Shown here: piece by piece, positions 11,042 to 21,439 of the stretch | Numbering within the stretch: the stretch's first letter is position 1 | Layout: the number at the start of each line of letters is the position of its first letter | NCBI GenBank assembly: GCA_949358305.1 | Contig: OX442323.1 | Location: forward strand, 2,108,001 to 2,172,000 | Length of the DNA stretch: 64,000 bases | Origin: Strigamia acuminata | Taxonomy: Eukaryota > Arthropoda > Chilopoda > Geophilomorpha > Linotaeniidae | Direction: 5' to 3' | Position numbers and translations under genes: made by a program | The notes under the pieces: generated by a model | Told to the model about the DNA's origin: nothing | What the model saw: the letters and a program-made list of their open reading frames with translations, nothing else | The model's database searches: none

Positions 11042-13138
11042 TCAAGCGCTCAATACATTCATATCAACCAGAAAACGATTGCAGAAATACACCAAATCGG
11101 TTTTATCCACGGATTTTGTGAAAATATCCGCAAAGTTGCACTTAGTGCCCACGTGTGTAATCTGAAGGTTATCTCTTCTTACTAGCTCCCGAATGAAGTG
11201 ATATCGCACGTCGATATGTTTTGTTTTGCGATTCTCGACGTTGGACTTTGTAAAATCTACTGCCGAAATGTTATCGCATAACACATGATGATTGAATCTA
11301 TCCGCCAATTCGGGAACAATTTCGTAAAGTACTCTCAGAATCCATATGTAGTCTTTTACTGTTTCAGTAAGAGCTACATACTCTGCCTCCATGGTCGATA
11401 ACGTGACGTTTTGTTGTTTGAACGTTCTCCAATATACGGGTGAATTTCCTAGCAATATAATGGTTCCTCCAACGGAAATTCTGTCGTCTCGGTTGTTTGC
11501 ATAGTCGGAATCACTGTAGCCAACGACCTCGACACGATCATTCGGGAAGAGCATCAGTCCAAGGCTCTTTGTTGTCCTGAGGTAACTTAGCAAATCCAGC
11601 AATGCGATCCAATGGTCCCATCCTGGATTGGACTGAAATTGGCTAAGGATGTTGATGGCATACGTTAAGTCGGGTCTGGTTCTTGATCCAATAAATGCCA
11701 GACATCCCAATAGGTTCCGGTAGGGGATTTTTTCCATAATCCTAAAGTCTTCGATCGTGCTCGGACATTGTTGCTTGGTGAGAATGGTAGATTTTACCAT
11801 AGGTTGCGATCGAATCTTCACTAAGTTCAAGTGGTCGTCGAATCTCAACAAGACTTTATTGATGTAGGTCTTTTGATGTAACACCATCTGCTCTCTATAT
11901 GAGGTAAATTCGACGCCTAACAATTTTTTTGTCTGTCCAAGAATGACCAAATCGAATTGTGTTTTGACCATATTTAACACATTCATGGCATCTTCATACT
12001 GCTTTCCAAAAACTACAATGTCGTCCACGTAGACTATTAGATATGCGATGTTTCCATATTTGTAGACGCAGTTGCACCAATTTACGTGTTGCAGTCCGAG
12101 TCCAAGCAAGGTGTCCTCCAACTCAATTCCCCATTCACGTCCTGACTGGTGCAAGCCGTAAATTGCTCGGAGAAGTTTACAGACATAGTTTTCCTTGCCT
12201 TGGCAAACAAAACCCTTTGGCTGGCGCATGTAAACAGTTTTGTGCAACTTAGCGTAGAGGTAAGCACACTTCACGTCGGCTTGGATGTAACTCCACTTCA
12301 ACATGCAGACAAGCAACGTGAACATAAAACGAACGATAGAGAAGTCGACTACTGGTGAAAATGTTTCTTCATATGACTCGCCGTAGACTTGCGAGAAGCC
12401 TTGCGCGACAAGTCTCGCTTTGTAGCGCGCGATTTTTCCCTCATCGTTCTGCTTGGTGGTGTATATCCATTTGCAGCCAATTATCTTGGTGTCTGGCGGC
12501 GGTGGAACCAACTCCCACACCTCACGCTCATGCATCGTATCAATCTCGTCGCACATCGCTTGATCCCACTGTTGTTTTTCAGGTGCATTGGCGACTTGTT
12601 CAAAGCGCGTTGGTATAAATACTTCGAGATGATTCGCTTCCAAGTCAACGTCAATGTCATCCGCAGTTACATTCGATTCGGAAGGCTTCTTTTTCCTTTT
12701 GTCGTCAAAAAGGTGCTCCGGAATGCGAAGATTGTGCTCCACACAATAGCGTTTGACTTCCGAAATTGAACGCAATCTTAGTTTTTCATACCCTTCAATT
12801 GTGTATTCTATGTCTTTCTGACCGGTTGGTCTTGTCTTCTCGGTCTTTTTCCATACGAGAGCTGGTATGGTCGGAATTGGGTTTGGAAAAACCTGTCCAG
12901 GTTGTTGCAAAACGTTTGGTTGCTCTGCTGCTGGCAAGTTGTGTCGCAATGCATCGTCCGGCAGTCTAAACTTCAACCTGACTGGAGGTAATTCTTCTCC
13001 CTCTTTCTTCTTAATCGGTTGTGGCGGGGGTAGCGGTGGCCTTACGTCCTCGTCTGAGTAGTATTGACGGTCATTGTCGTTATCCAAGTTATCATTGAGA
13101 TTATCAATGTACGTCGTGTATCTCTCCGGTAGGCCCAT
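11042..13138 (-). CDS. Copia-C polyprotein: linker, reverse transcriptase, RNase H
   Basis: ATG at 13138-13136 lies inside the primer-binding site, and the frame stays open for 698 residues to the stop just before the polypurine tract. The first 200 or so residues are an acidic and proline-rich linker of the type found between Copia integrase and RT. Then come the RT entry motif (GCKWIYTTK), ARLVAQGFSQ, YGLHQSGREW, catalytic YVDD (LIVYVDDIV), and RNase H with YSDSDYANN, STMEAEYVAL and TKHIDVRYHFI. Gag, protease and integrase are absent, so it could move only with help in trans. The frame is also open upstream through the LTR into flanking Copia-B, which is fortuitous. Confidence 0.85.
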   Translation of the reverse strand: MGLPERYTTYIDNLNDNLDNDNDRQYYSDEDVRPPLPPPQPIKKKEGEELPPVRLKFRLPDDALRHNLPAAEQPNVLQQPGQVFPNPIPTIPALVWKKTEKTRPTGQKDIEYTIEGYEKLRLRSISEVKRYCVEHNLRIPEHLFDDKRKKKPSESNVTADDIDVDLEANHLEVFIPTRFEQVANAPEKQQWDQAMCDEIDTMHEREVWELVPPPPDTKIIGCKWIYTTKQNDEGKIARYKARLVAQGFSQVYGESYEETFSPVVDFSIVRFMFTLLVCMLKWSYIQADVKCAYLYAKLHKTVYMRQPKGFVCQGKENYVCKLLRAIYGLHQSGREWGIELEDTLLGLGLQHVNWCNCVYKYGNIAYLIVYVDDIVVFGKQYEDAMNVLNMVKTQFDLVILGQTKKLLGVEFTSYREQMVLHQKTYINKVLLRFDDHLNLVKIRSQPMVKSTILTKQQCPSTIEDFRIMEKIPYRNLLGCLAFIGSRTRPDLTYAINILSQFQSNPGWDHWIALLDLLSYLRTTKSLGLMLFPNDRVEVVGYSDSDYANNRDDRISVGGTIILLGNSPVYWRTFKQQNVTLSTMEAEYVALTETVKDYIWILRVLYEIVPELADRFNHHVLCDNISAVDFTKSNVENRKTKHIDVRYHFIRELVRRDNLQITHVGTKCNFADIFTKSVDKTDLVYFCNRFLVDMNVLSA

Positions 13139-13143
13139 AACCT

Positions 13144-13448
13144 TGTTGAAATTGCTTGTATATTTGTGTTGATTGCATAGTTCTGCAGCAATGGTGTGGA
13201 AAATGTCCAAAGTAAAAACACAGGTGTTTACAGGTATGAAATCAAACATAGAGTGAGTTTTATTTCTCAAGTCACATGACATGCCAATAGGTATACAACG
13301 CCACCTTATGGGAATAAAAACAAACACACTTGTAAATAGAGCAGTGGCTATTTGTTTAGCCAAATGCAAAAGATAACAAAAGGTCACGATAAATATACAA
13401 AGTGTCACAGCTTGACAATACGATACATTAGCACATAATATCTCAACA
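13144..13448 (-). repeat. Copia-C 5' LTR
   Basis: 305 bp; partner of 10719-11023. Flanked on the outside by CCAAC (13449-13453). Confidence 0.93.
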
Positions 13449-14228
13449 CCAACAACGGAGACGATCGGCGTATTCGCGGCGAAGATACGCAATGCGGCGA
13501 AGCGATTAGCCGACGTCAAACACGATTTGGACAATTTGTATCAGGCATTCCAGCTCATCCGATACCTGCCACAAGAATACCAGTCAATTGTGCAGAGTAT
13601 TTATCGATGGGACGATAAAGATTTTACGCTGGAGAAAGTCGAAGCGGAGTTGGTCGCTGAAGAGGGCAGATTGGCGCAACAGCGAAGAGATTCTGGTCAG
13701 GGACAAATCATAGATGCTTTTGCTACAAGCCCAAGTAACCCGAACACAAAGAGCAGCGACAACTCTCAGAAATCCCAACAACAAGGAAATTATAGTCAAA
13801 ACAACCGCGGTTTTCAAGGCGGACAAAATCGTGGCAAATCGAATTTCAGAGGCGGCAAAAATTCGAGAGGTTTTCGAGGAAACACGACCGGATCACCAGG
13901 ACGGGGGCCGTGTTTTCGGTGCAATCAACCAGGGCACTGGGCGAGGGATTGCACAGCACAATTACCGTCAAACAACAGCCAAACTACAAATACAGCAGAA
14001 GAATTGGACACAAACATGTTCGATGTTGGTTTTCTCACCGAATTGAGCAAAGAAGAGATGTTACAGTGCAGCGCAGCCAACAACTGTTGGATCTACGACA
14101 CCGGGGCCACTGGACATTTCTGCAAAGACAGGAATCAATTCTTCAACTTCAAAGAGACCACAGGAACAATAAGTCAAGCGGATAAGAAAACTTTAATTCA
14201 AATTCAGGGCGTCGGGGACGTTTGCGTG
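13449..14228 (+). pseudogene. Copia-B gag, second part, and start of protease
   Basis: Resumes the gag frame after Copia-C: a helical region (YLPQEYQSIVQ), a Q/N/G/R-rich stretch, one zinc knuckle (CFRCNQPGHWARDC), and the Copia protease active site DTGATGHFC. The frame is cut at 14228 by Gypsy-D. No stop or frameshift is seen up to that point. Gag and protease are in one frame, as usual for Copia. Confidence 0.88.
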
Positions 14229-14531
14229 TGTCGTGTTCGTGAAGTTATCACAACTGATTTTGACATTCGAAATAAACACCATTTATTTGCATTTGAACCG
14301 TCTTTCACTAGTATCTTTTCAGACACAATTTAATACATGTTTCGTTCGTTTTAATTTCGTTCGTTGTATCGATTCTTTTTCTTATAATGGTATATTTTCA
14401 TCGTGCTAGTGATCATTGTTTTTTTGAACAAACCGCAACGTTACATTGTTATTCGCGCATACATTTTGCCAATTAGCTTAATTAGATTTTACAGAAAATA
14501 CACGGTGTTTTTATGGATGCGAGATGCGACA
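14229..14531 (-). repeat. Gypsy-D 3' LTR
   Basis: 303 bp, identical by eye to 19358-19660. Confidence 0.93.
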
Positions 14532-14549
14532 GCTCCCCGGAAATCGACG

Positions 14550-17500
14550 TCAATCTCGATTTCCCTTCTTTGTCTTGCGGCGCCAGGATGCTGTGGTGGA
14601 CGCCGGGTATGGTCGGTAAGGTTTAACGCCCAAATGCCTCTTGGATCGACGTACACCATCCTGCCACATTGTCCCGTACTGGTCCTGCGCTTCTGGTTGC
14701 GCCGCGCTCGCGCCAGGCATCGCATCCACCGGCTGCGTTATCCTTGCTGCCAGTCGATCCAACCGCTCAAGTGTCTGTTTCGTGTTCAAAGGCGGTGCCT
14801 CGACCATCATCGACGGTGAATGAGGCAAACTTGCTTTAGGTAAAATGGTCCGGGTCACAACGATCGGGAAGTTGTCTGGCCGTTGGCGGATAAAACGTCG
14901 TCTCAAATGATTGACGTGTTTAATGTTTTCGACATCGGTCGCCATTATTTTGATCAAATATCTGACGTCCCCCAATTTCTCAACCACGACTCCCTCCTCC
15001 CACTTCCCAAGTGGCGAAAAGGACCATACTAAATCATCCGGTTCAAATTCCCTCACGGGTTTGGTCGCTTGCATTGCGTATGCATGATCCGATCGCTGCG
15101 TGGTCAAGTGAGTCTTGACTTCCCAACTAAACATTCGCTGGGCTGGAGTTAATCCGGTATGTGCCGATGGTGTGGTATGTTGGTGAAAAAGAAAACGCAT
15201 CATGCGCGCCAAAGATGTCCCCGACTCATACTTGCGCATGCCATTTTTGAAGGTTTGCACCGCTCGTTCAACTGGCCCGTTTGATTGGGCATGGTACGGT
15301 GGTGAGAACTTCTGGCGGATGCCGTTGGCCTCATAGAATCGCCGGAATTCGTCTGACCGGAAAGGCGGGCCGTTGTCGGTGACCACCAAGTCTGGCAGCC
15401 CAAAAGTGGCAAACCAGCGCATTGCCTGCAATGTTACTGCCGTTGCGGTGGTTGTGGTCATCCTTGCGGCCTCGATCCAGTTTGTGCCGGCATCCACAAG
15501 TATCAAAAACTTTTCTTGGTCAAGATCTGCAAAGTCCAGGTGGAGTCGGCTCCAAGGGCGGACGGGCGTCGGCCACGGAACCGGCCTCTCTTTGGGTGGC
15601 AAGGCCCTGACACGCTGGCAGTTGTCGCAGCTCGCCACATGATGCTCAATGCTAAAGTCGATCTTGGGCCACCAATAGGTGACTCTCGCAAGGCGCTTCA
15701 TTGCCACGACACCTGGATGTCCCAAATGGAGCTGCTGAAGGGCCCGTTGACGAAGGGAAGAGGGAACTACTATTCGATGTCCCCTCAGCAGTATGCAATC
15801 CTGCACAGTCAGTTGATCGGAAATGGCCAGCAGCTTCACTACCTCGCCGTTTTCCATTTCTGTTGCGGCTCCACTTCTCAACAAGTCAATGGCCCTAGAA
15901 ATTGCGATGTCGCGACACGATTCGTCGTTTAGTTCTGTCCACGTGATTGGTGACTCTGTCAAATTCATAAATAATAATTCTTGTCTCTCAAAAACCTCTA
16001 ACGGGGCACTGGTTGCTGGTTGCAATGGCAACCTGCTCAACGCGTCCGCGTTGAGGTGCTCAACCCCTTTACGATATTCGATTTGATAGTCGAAAGAACT
16101 CAGGAACAGCATCCATCGTAGCATCCTGAGTGGGACCACCTCTGGAATGGGCTTTTTGCGACCAAAAAGTCCCAACAGCGGCTTGTGGTCCGTTATAATC
16201 ACGAACGAGAAGCCCATCAGGTACATGATGAATCTTTTTACGCCAAAGATCACCGATAAGGCTTCTCTGTCCAACTGGGAGTAGTTCCGCTCCGTTTGCG
16301 TCATGGTCCGAGAGGCGTAGGCCACTGGTCGTTCTTGGCCGTCAACTTGATGCGCCAGGACCGCCCCAACTCCCACTGGTGACGCATCCGCTGCCAACGT
16401 GATTTGGTGTTTAGGGTTGAAAAGCATCAATAACTTGGGTGAAACAAGTTCACTCTTGACCAAGGCGAACGCCTTGTCATGGGCGTTACTCCATGTCCAT
16501 GTCGCGCCCTTTTGTAGCAAATTATACAACGGCGTCAGTGTGGTCGCCATGTTAGGCAAAAACATCGCGTAGAATGTGATAAGGCCTAAGAGTGCCCTTA
16601 ACTCATGCACATTTGTTGGACTTGGTGCTGCCGTTATGGCCAACACCTTGGTTGGTAACGGGGCAATGCCCGCACCAGATATGCGGAACCCCAAAAAGTC
16701 CAAAATTCCGACCATGAGTATGCACTTTGGCTTATTCAAGCGCAACCCTATGTCGCGAAAACGCTGGAACACCCGCTTCAGTAATACAAGATGATCACGC
16801 TGGTTCAATGATGGCACCAACATATCATCTTGGTATGGGCGTACCTCTTCTACTTCTCTAAACTCTTCCTCAATGGTTCTTTGGAATTCTCCTGCGGCAG
16901 TGATGATCCCGAAAGGCATGCGTGTAACGCGAAATAGGCCCATGTGTGTATTGATGGCCACCAAGTAGGACGACTCCTCGTCCAGCTCGCGCTGCTGATA
17001 CGCTTGCTGGAGGTCCAGCTTGGAGAACACTACAGCATCGCCAATCAACGCCAAGATGTCAGGTATCTTTGGCAGCGGGTACGGGTGCGGATACAATGCC
17101 AAGTTGATAGTTGACCTGTAGTCCCCGCACAACCGTACTCCGCCGTCCTTCTTGGGAACGATCACGAGGGGAGTTGCCCATCGACTGTATTTAATGGGCA
17201 CTAAAATGCCCTGACGTTGCAATTCTAAGATTGCCTCTTCAACTTTGCCTCGCAATGCCATTGGCACTACTCTTGGCCTAAAAAATCTAGGTGGCACCGT
17301 AGTGTCAACTTCCAAATGGAGTGGAGGTCCGCGATAATGGCCCAAACCAGGCAGAAAAATGTCGTTGTACTCCAATAATAATTCCTCCAAATGTTTCTGT
17401 GTGGGGGGTTTATCCTCCGTCATGTGTACATTTGACTCCAATTGTGACGTTTGCTCGCATGTTCGGCCTAATTTGTCCAACACATTCCTGCCGATCAGAT

Positions 17501-19307
17501 TTGGCCCACCGTTTCCCACAACCAAAATCTTGGCTGGTATCGCCATCTTATTGTCCGTTAAAACTACATTAATTCGACCAAAAACATGCACCTTCTGTCC
17601 AGTGTAGGTCCTCAAGGTATCGTTGGTGGGCAATAACAGCGGTGCCACGTCTCGGTCAGGCCAAATTTGGCCGTATGACTCAAGTGTGATGAGAGTCTGC
17701 TCACTTCCGGTATCTACCAGCATTTTAACCGGTTGACCATCAAGGCGAACTTCAATCTCGATCGGTGGGACTTTATTGTCCCCGCTGGCGACCATAAACA
17801 CGTAATAGTCGTCTTCAGGCTGTTGGTATTGTCTGCTTTGATTAACGTGTTGTGTTTGTTGCTGCTGTTGTTGATGGTTTCCGTATTGCTGCTGTGCAAA
17901 CTGTTGTCGTTCGAACTGTTGCTGGCGATGGTCCCAGGCCTGGTCAACGTTCTGGTACGGTTGACCACTGTATCCACCTGGGGCTTGGCTCAGCGGTTGT
18001 TGCTGTTGTTGTTGTGCTTGTTGTTGTTGCTGTTGATATCGTTGTTGTTGTTGATATTGTTGTTGTTGTTGATATTGCTGATATTGGGGCTGCTGTTGTG
18101 GAAACAATTCCGACCTATCCTCAGCTATCCAGTTCACCGGTACACGTCGTTGACTGAATGGGGTGAACTCTTCACGAGGGCGTTGTCCTCTCTCTTGTTG
18201 CTGGGCAGGGTCCGCCCTCATGCAGACCCTCGCCAGGTGTCCCACACCTCCGCATCGGTAGCATCTTGCCTCGATGAAAGGGCACGCGAGGCCCTTGTGA
18301 TCGCCACCACATCTCTTGCATTTTCCCGCAAGCTGAGCGATGGTCATCGCCGGGCGGCTCGCTGCGTTTCGCGCGCCCTGTGCAAACGGTTGTGTACGCG
18401 ATCTTCCGCGTCCAAAATTTGTAGATTGTCGATTTGCAGCACCGGCGGGTTTAAACGGTTGGTCAGGGGTCTCCACCCTGTAGACATCTGATAACCCTAT
18501 AGGCTGCCCTTTGTCCGACTCAAGTGGGGTCACGTTAAGCGCTGTCTCTTTCTGCTTTTTGTACACAAGCTGCCCCTGCACCGCCGCTTCGGCGGCCAAC
18601 GCCAGCTTGATGGCTTTAGCCAAGTCCAACGTCTCCTCTTCTAGGAGGCGCAACCGTAATTTGTCGTTGTTTACACCAGTTATAAACTGGGTTAATATGG
18701 CCTCGTCGTTTATCTCTTTCGACACGAATTTACACAATCGTGCCTGGGCTCGCAGGTCAGCCACGAACTTTGCTATCGTCTCGCCCGGTTGACGCTTAAT
18801 TGCTGCCAGTTTGAATTTTTGCACGTGCGGCCTGGTGATCGCCTGGTAGTGCTCAGTTAGTTTCGCAATTATGTCGTCCAGAGTTGCTTTCTCTATAGTT
18901 TCCGGGTAGACGAGATCTTTTATCAAACCATACATTTCTGTCCCTGCCACGGATGTAAGTAGCTGTTTCTGCTCTTTGTCCTTCACGTGATTAAGCACGC
19001 AGAAGTCTCTGAACTGGTGAATATACTGCGCCCAAGCTTCCTCAGATTTTCCAGTAAAGGGAAGAATCGTGCCGAGTTGGTGCGGTGGTCGGTCCGTTTG
19101 AGCTTTTACCAAGGACGAGATCGCCGCTATCAAATCGGCTGTAGATACAGACGACGACTGCGTTATCGCCGTCGTCGACGTCGTTTTTGTCGGATCCGTC
19201 ATTCCGATCGCTAAAAACCAAAACACAGTGTCAGTTCCGAATATTAAACCACAAATCAACGCCAATGATACATATCTTAACCAGCGTAGCTCATTTTGAC
19301 GGCCCAT
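14550..19307 (-). CDS. Gypsy-D Gag-Pol polyprotein
   Basis: A single frame of 1585 residues. Gag occupies about the first 360 residues, with two zinc knuckles near 329-362 (CKRCGGDHKGLAC and CYRCGGVGHLARVC). About 402-490 is a glutamine-rich hinge encoded by CAA/CAG runs. Aspartic protease LVDTGSE follows (Asp near 532), then reverse transcriptase with YQDD at 825-828, RNase H with LAADAS near 974, and integrase with an HHCC zinc site (HHVASCDNCQ near 1221) and a DDE core (DFADL near 1257, TDNGPP near 1309, NGPVERA near 1346). Gag and Pol are fused without a frameshift. The first ATG at 19307 starts about 50 bases inside the 5' LTR edge; a second Met near residue 36 is also possible. All catalytic motifs look present. 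Confidence 0.93.
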   Translation of the reverse strand: MGRQNELRWLRYVSLALICGLIFGTDTVFWFLAIGMTDPTKTTSTTAITQSSSVSTADLIAAISSLVKAQTDRPPHQLGTILPFTGKSEEAWAQYIHQFRDFCVLNHVKDKEQKQLLTSVAGTEMYGLIKDLVYPETIEKATLDDIIAKLTEHYQAITRPHVQKFKLAAIKRQPGETIAKFVADLRAQARLCKFVSKEINDEAILTQFITGVNNDKLRLRLLEEETLDLAKAIKLALAAEAAVQGQLVYKKQKETALNVTPLESDKGQPIGLSDVYRVETPDQPFKPAGAANRQSTNFGRGRSRTQPFAQGARNAASRPAMTIAQLAGKCKRCGGDHKGLACPFIEARCYRCGGVGHLARVCMRADPAQQQERGQRPREEFTPFSQRRVPVNWIAEDRSELFPQQQPQYQQYQQQQQYQQQQRYQQQQQQAQQQQQQPLSQAPGGYSGQPYQNVDQAWDHRQQQFERQQFAQQQYGNHQQQQQQTQHVNQSRQYQQPEDDYYVFMVASGDNKVPPIEIEVRLDGQPVKMLVDTGSEQTLITLESYGQIWPDRDVAPLLLPTNDTLRTYTGQKVHVFGRINVVLTDNKMAIPAKILVVGNGGPNLIGRNVLDKLGRTCEQTSQLESNVHMTEDKPPTQKHLEELLLEYNDIFLPGLGHYRGPPLHLEVDTTVPPRFFRPRVVPMALRGKVEEAILELQRQGILVPIKYSRWATPLVIVPKKDGGVRLCGDYRSTINLALYPHPYPLPKIPDILALIGDAVVFSKLDLQQAYQQRELDEESSYLVAINTHMGLFRVTRMPFGIITAAGEFQRTIEEEFREVEEVRPYQDDMLVPSLNQRDHLVLLKRVFQRFRDIGLRLNKPKCILMVGILDFLGFRISGAGIAPLPTKVLAITAAPSPTNVHELRALLGLITFYAMFLPNMATTLTPLYNLLQKGATWTWSNAHDKAFALVKSELVSPKLLMLFNPKHQITLAADASPVGVGAVLAHQVDGQERPVAYASRTMTQTERNYSQLDREALSVIFGVKRFIMYLMGFSFVIITDHKPLLGLFGRKKPIPEVVPLRMLRWMLFLSSFDYQIEYRKGVEHLNADALSRLPLQPATSAPLEVFERQELLFMNLTESPITWTELNDESCRDIAISRAIDLLRSGAATEMENGEVVKLLAISDQLTVQDCILLRGHRIVVPSSLRQRALQQLHLGHPGVVAMKRLARVTYWWPKIDFSIEHHVASCDNCQRVRALPPKERPVPWPTPVRPWSRLHLDFADLDQEKFLILVDAGTNWIEAARMTTTTATAVTLQAMRWFATFGLPDLVVTDNGPPFRSDEFRRFYEANGIRQKFSPPYHAQSNGPVERAVQTFKNGMRKYESGTSLARMMRFLFHQHTTPSAHTGLTPAQRMFSWEVKTHLTTQRSDHAYAMQATKPVREFEPDDLVWSFSPLGKWEEGVVVEKLGDVRYLIKIMATDVENIKHVNHLRRRFIRQRPDNFPIVVTRTILPKASLPHSPSMMVEAPPLNTKQTLERLDRLAARITQPVDAMPGASAAQPEAQDQYGTMWQDGVRRSKRHLGVKPYRPYPASTTASWRRKTKKGNRD

Positions 19308-19357
19308 GAGTTCGAATCCTCAATCCAATTCGTGTTGCCGTTTACTCGTCGCCAACT

Positions 19358-19660
19358 TGTCGTGTTCGTGAAGTTATCACAACTGATTTTGACATTCGAA
19401 ATAAACACCATTTATTTGCATTTGAACCGTCTTTCACTAGTATCTTTTCAGACACAATTTAATACATGTTTCGTTCGTTTTAATTTCGTTCGTTGTATCG
19501 ATTCTTTTTCTTATAATGGTATATTTTCATCGTGCTAGTGATCATTGTTTTTTTGAACAAACCGCAACGTTACATTGTTATTCGCGCATACATTTTGCCA
19601 ATTAGCTTAATTAGATTTTACAGAAAATACACGGTGTTTTTATGGATGCGAGATGCGACA
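19358..19660 (-). repeat. Gypsy-D 5' LTR
   Basis: 303 bp, partner of 14229-14531; flanked outside by GCGTG at 19661-19665. Confidence 0.93.
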
Positions 19661-20010
19661 GCGTGATGTGTTTAGTTGGAAGTGAGACAATTCCAATCAC
19701 TTTGAAGAAAGTTTATTATGCGCCGGACATGCGAAAAAATTTATTGTCGGGACCCTGCATTGATGAAGCACAATGCAAAGTCGCCGTTGGCTCCGGACTG
19801 GTCAAGATATACGATCCTCAATGGAAAAGGCAGTTGATGGAAGGCGTGAAAAAGGATCGGTTATATTACATCAAACTAAGCGACCAGAAGCCAGATTTTG
19901 AGAAATTGAGGCAAAAAGCGAATAACAAGGCGAACGTTGGCGAACAAAAGAAACAAGAGCCAACTATTTCAACACAGAGAACAACAACGAGCGGCCAAAC
20001 AGAACGAAGA
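19661..20010 (+). pseudogene. Copia-B protease end and pre-integrase region
   Basis: Continues Copia-B after Gypsy-D with the Copia pattern VYYAPDMRKNLLS, common between protease and integrase, and a lysine/glutamine-rich stretch. The expected integrase core (HHCC, DDE) does not follow. Near 20005 the sequence jumps to reverse transcriptase in another frame, so integrase and the RT N-terminus are deleted. Confidence 0.8.
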
Positions 20011-21409
20011 GGGGGAAATCGCACGTTATAAGGCGAGACTTGTCGCGCAAGGTTTCTCCCAAATCTACGGCGAGTCGTATGAGGAGACATTCTCACCCGT
20101 GGTGGACTTTTCGATCGTGCGCTTCATGTTCACGCTACTCGTTTGTATGCTCAAATGGTCGTACATTCAAGCCGACGTCAAGTGTGCGTATCTTTACGCA
20201 AAATTGCATAAAACCGTCTACATGCGTCAGCCAAAAGGTTTCATCATTGAAGGCAAGGAAAACTATGTCTGCAGACTCCTCCGAGCCATATATGGACTAC
20301 ACCAATCTGGTCGAGAATGGGGCATAGAACTGGAGGAAACCTTATTGAAACTAGGACTTGAGCACGTGAATTGGTGCAATTGCGTTTATAAGTACGGAGA
20401 TATTGCGTATTTAATCGTCTACGTTGACGATATTGTCGTTTTCGGAAAGCAGCACGAACATGCGATGCAAATACTCAACATGATCGGAACGCAATTTGAC
20501 CTAGTAATCCTCGGACAGACAAAGAAATTGTTAGGAGTCGAATTTCACTCGTATAACCAACAGTTAGTTCTTCATCAGAAATCATACGTCAACAAAGTCT
20601 TGTTGAAATTCAAGAACCACTTGGAACCCGTGAAAATTCGATCTCAACCAATGACGAAGGCGACTATCCTCACAAAGCAAGACTGTCCGAACACGATCGA
20701 CGAATTCAAAATTATGGAAGGAATTCCCTATCGAAGCCTACTTGGATGTTTGGCATTCATCGCGTCGAGGACAAGGCCTGACATGACTTATGCAGTAAAC
20801 ATCCTAAGTCAATTTCAATCGAATCCAGGCTGGGATCACTGGATTGCATTACTGGACTTGCTCAGTTATCTGAGAACAACAAGAAACCACGGATTAATGT
20901 TGTTCCCGAATGATCGGATCGAAGTTATTGGGTACAGCGACTCCGATTATGCGAACAACAGAGACGACAGAATCTCTGTTGGAGGAACGTTAGTAACACT
21001 GGGCAGCACGCCCATTTATTGGAGGACGTTCAAACAACGGAATGTGACACTGTCTACGATGGAAGCAGAATACGTAGCCCTGACGGAGACTGTTAAGGAC
21101 TATATTTGGATTGTTCGTGTTTTGCACGAGGTTTCTCCTGAATTGGCAGATAGATTCTCTCATTACGTCATGTGCGATAACATTTCAACAGTGGATTTCA
21201 CAAAGTCTTGTGTTGAAAATCGCAAAACCAAGCACATCGACATCCGCTACCACTTCATAAGAGAGCTAGTCAAGAGAGATAATCTCCAAATAATTCACGT
21301 AGGCATGAAGTCCAATTATGCGGACATCTTTACAAAGTCAGTTGATAAAACTGACTTAGTGAAATTTTGTGATCGTTTCTTAATTGATTTAAGCGTTCTA
21401 CGGGCTTAA
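20005..21409 (+). pseudogene. Copia-B reverse transcriptase and RNase H
   Basis: Open frame beginning at EIARYKARLVAQGFSQ, with YGLHQSGREW, catalytic YVDD (LIVYVDDIV), LGQTKKLLGVEF, then RNase H motifs YSDSDYANN, STMEAEYVAL and TKHIDIRYHFI. It stops just before the polypurine tract. The residues are very close to those of Copia-C across the shared part, so the two belong to one family. The frame is offset from the upstream protease region by the deletion near 20005, so it cannot be translated as part of one polyprotein. Confidence 0.88.
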
Positions 21410-21439
21410 TACAAAGTGAGATAATACGAGGGGGCCGAT

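Larger units (their letters stand above)
10719..13448 (-). mobile_element. Copia-C LTR retrotransposon, gag- and integrase-less (2.7 kb)
   Basis: LTRs of 305 bp at 10719-11023 and 13144-13448 differ at one base, and CCAAC is duplicated at 10714-10718 and 13449-13453. On the minus strand the 5' LTR is followed at once by a primer-binding site (AGGTTATGGGCC, like the internal initiator-tRNA site of Drosophila copia). Coding sequence begins without any gag, protease or integrase. The polypurine tract (GAGGGGGCCGAT) precedes the 3' LTR and is the same as in Copia-B, so the two are close relatives. Confidence 0.93.
14229..19660 (-). mobile_element. Gypsy-D LTR retrotransposon, apparently intact (5.4 kb)
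   Basis: The two 303-bp LTRs (14229-14531, 19358-19660) look identical base for base and begin and end with inverted TGTCG/CGACA. GCGTG is duplicated at 14224-14228 and 19661-19665. On the minus strand a primer-binding-site-like TTGGCGACGAG follows the 5' LTR, then one long gag-pol frame, a short purine tract (CCGGGGAG) and the 3' LTR. There is no env-like gene. Identical LTRs and an undamaged frame mark a very recent insertion. Confidence 0.95.

Noticed and set aside
17733-18491. 252-codon plus-strand frame rich in leucine
   Set aside because: Antisense shadow of the glutamine-rich hinge and zinc knuckles of Gypsy-D; CAA/CAG runs read as leucine on the other strand.
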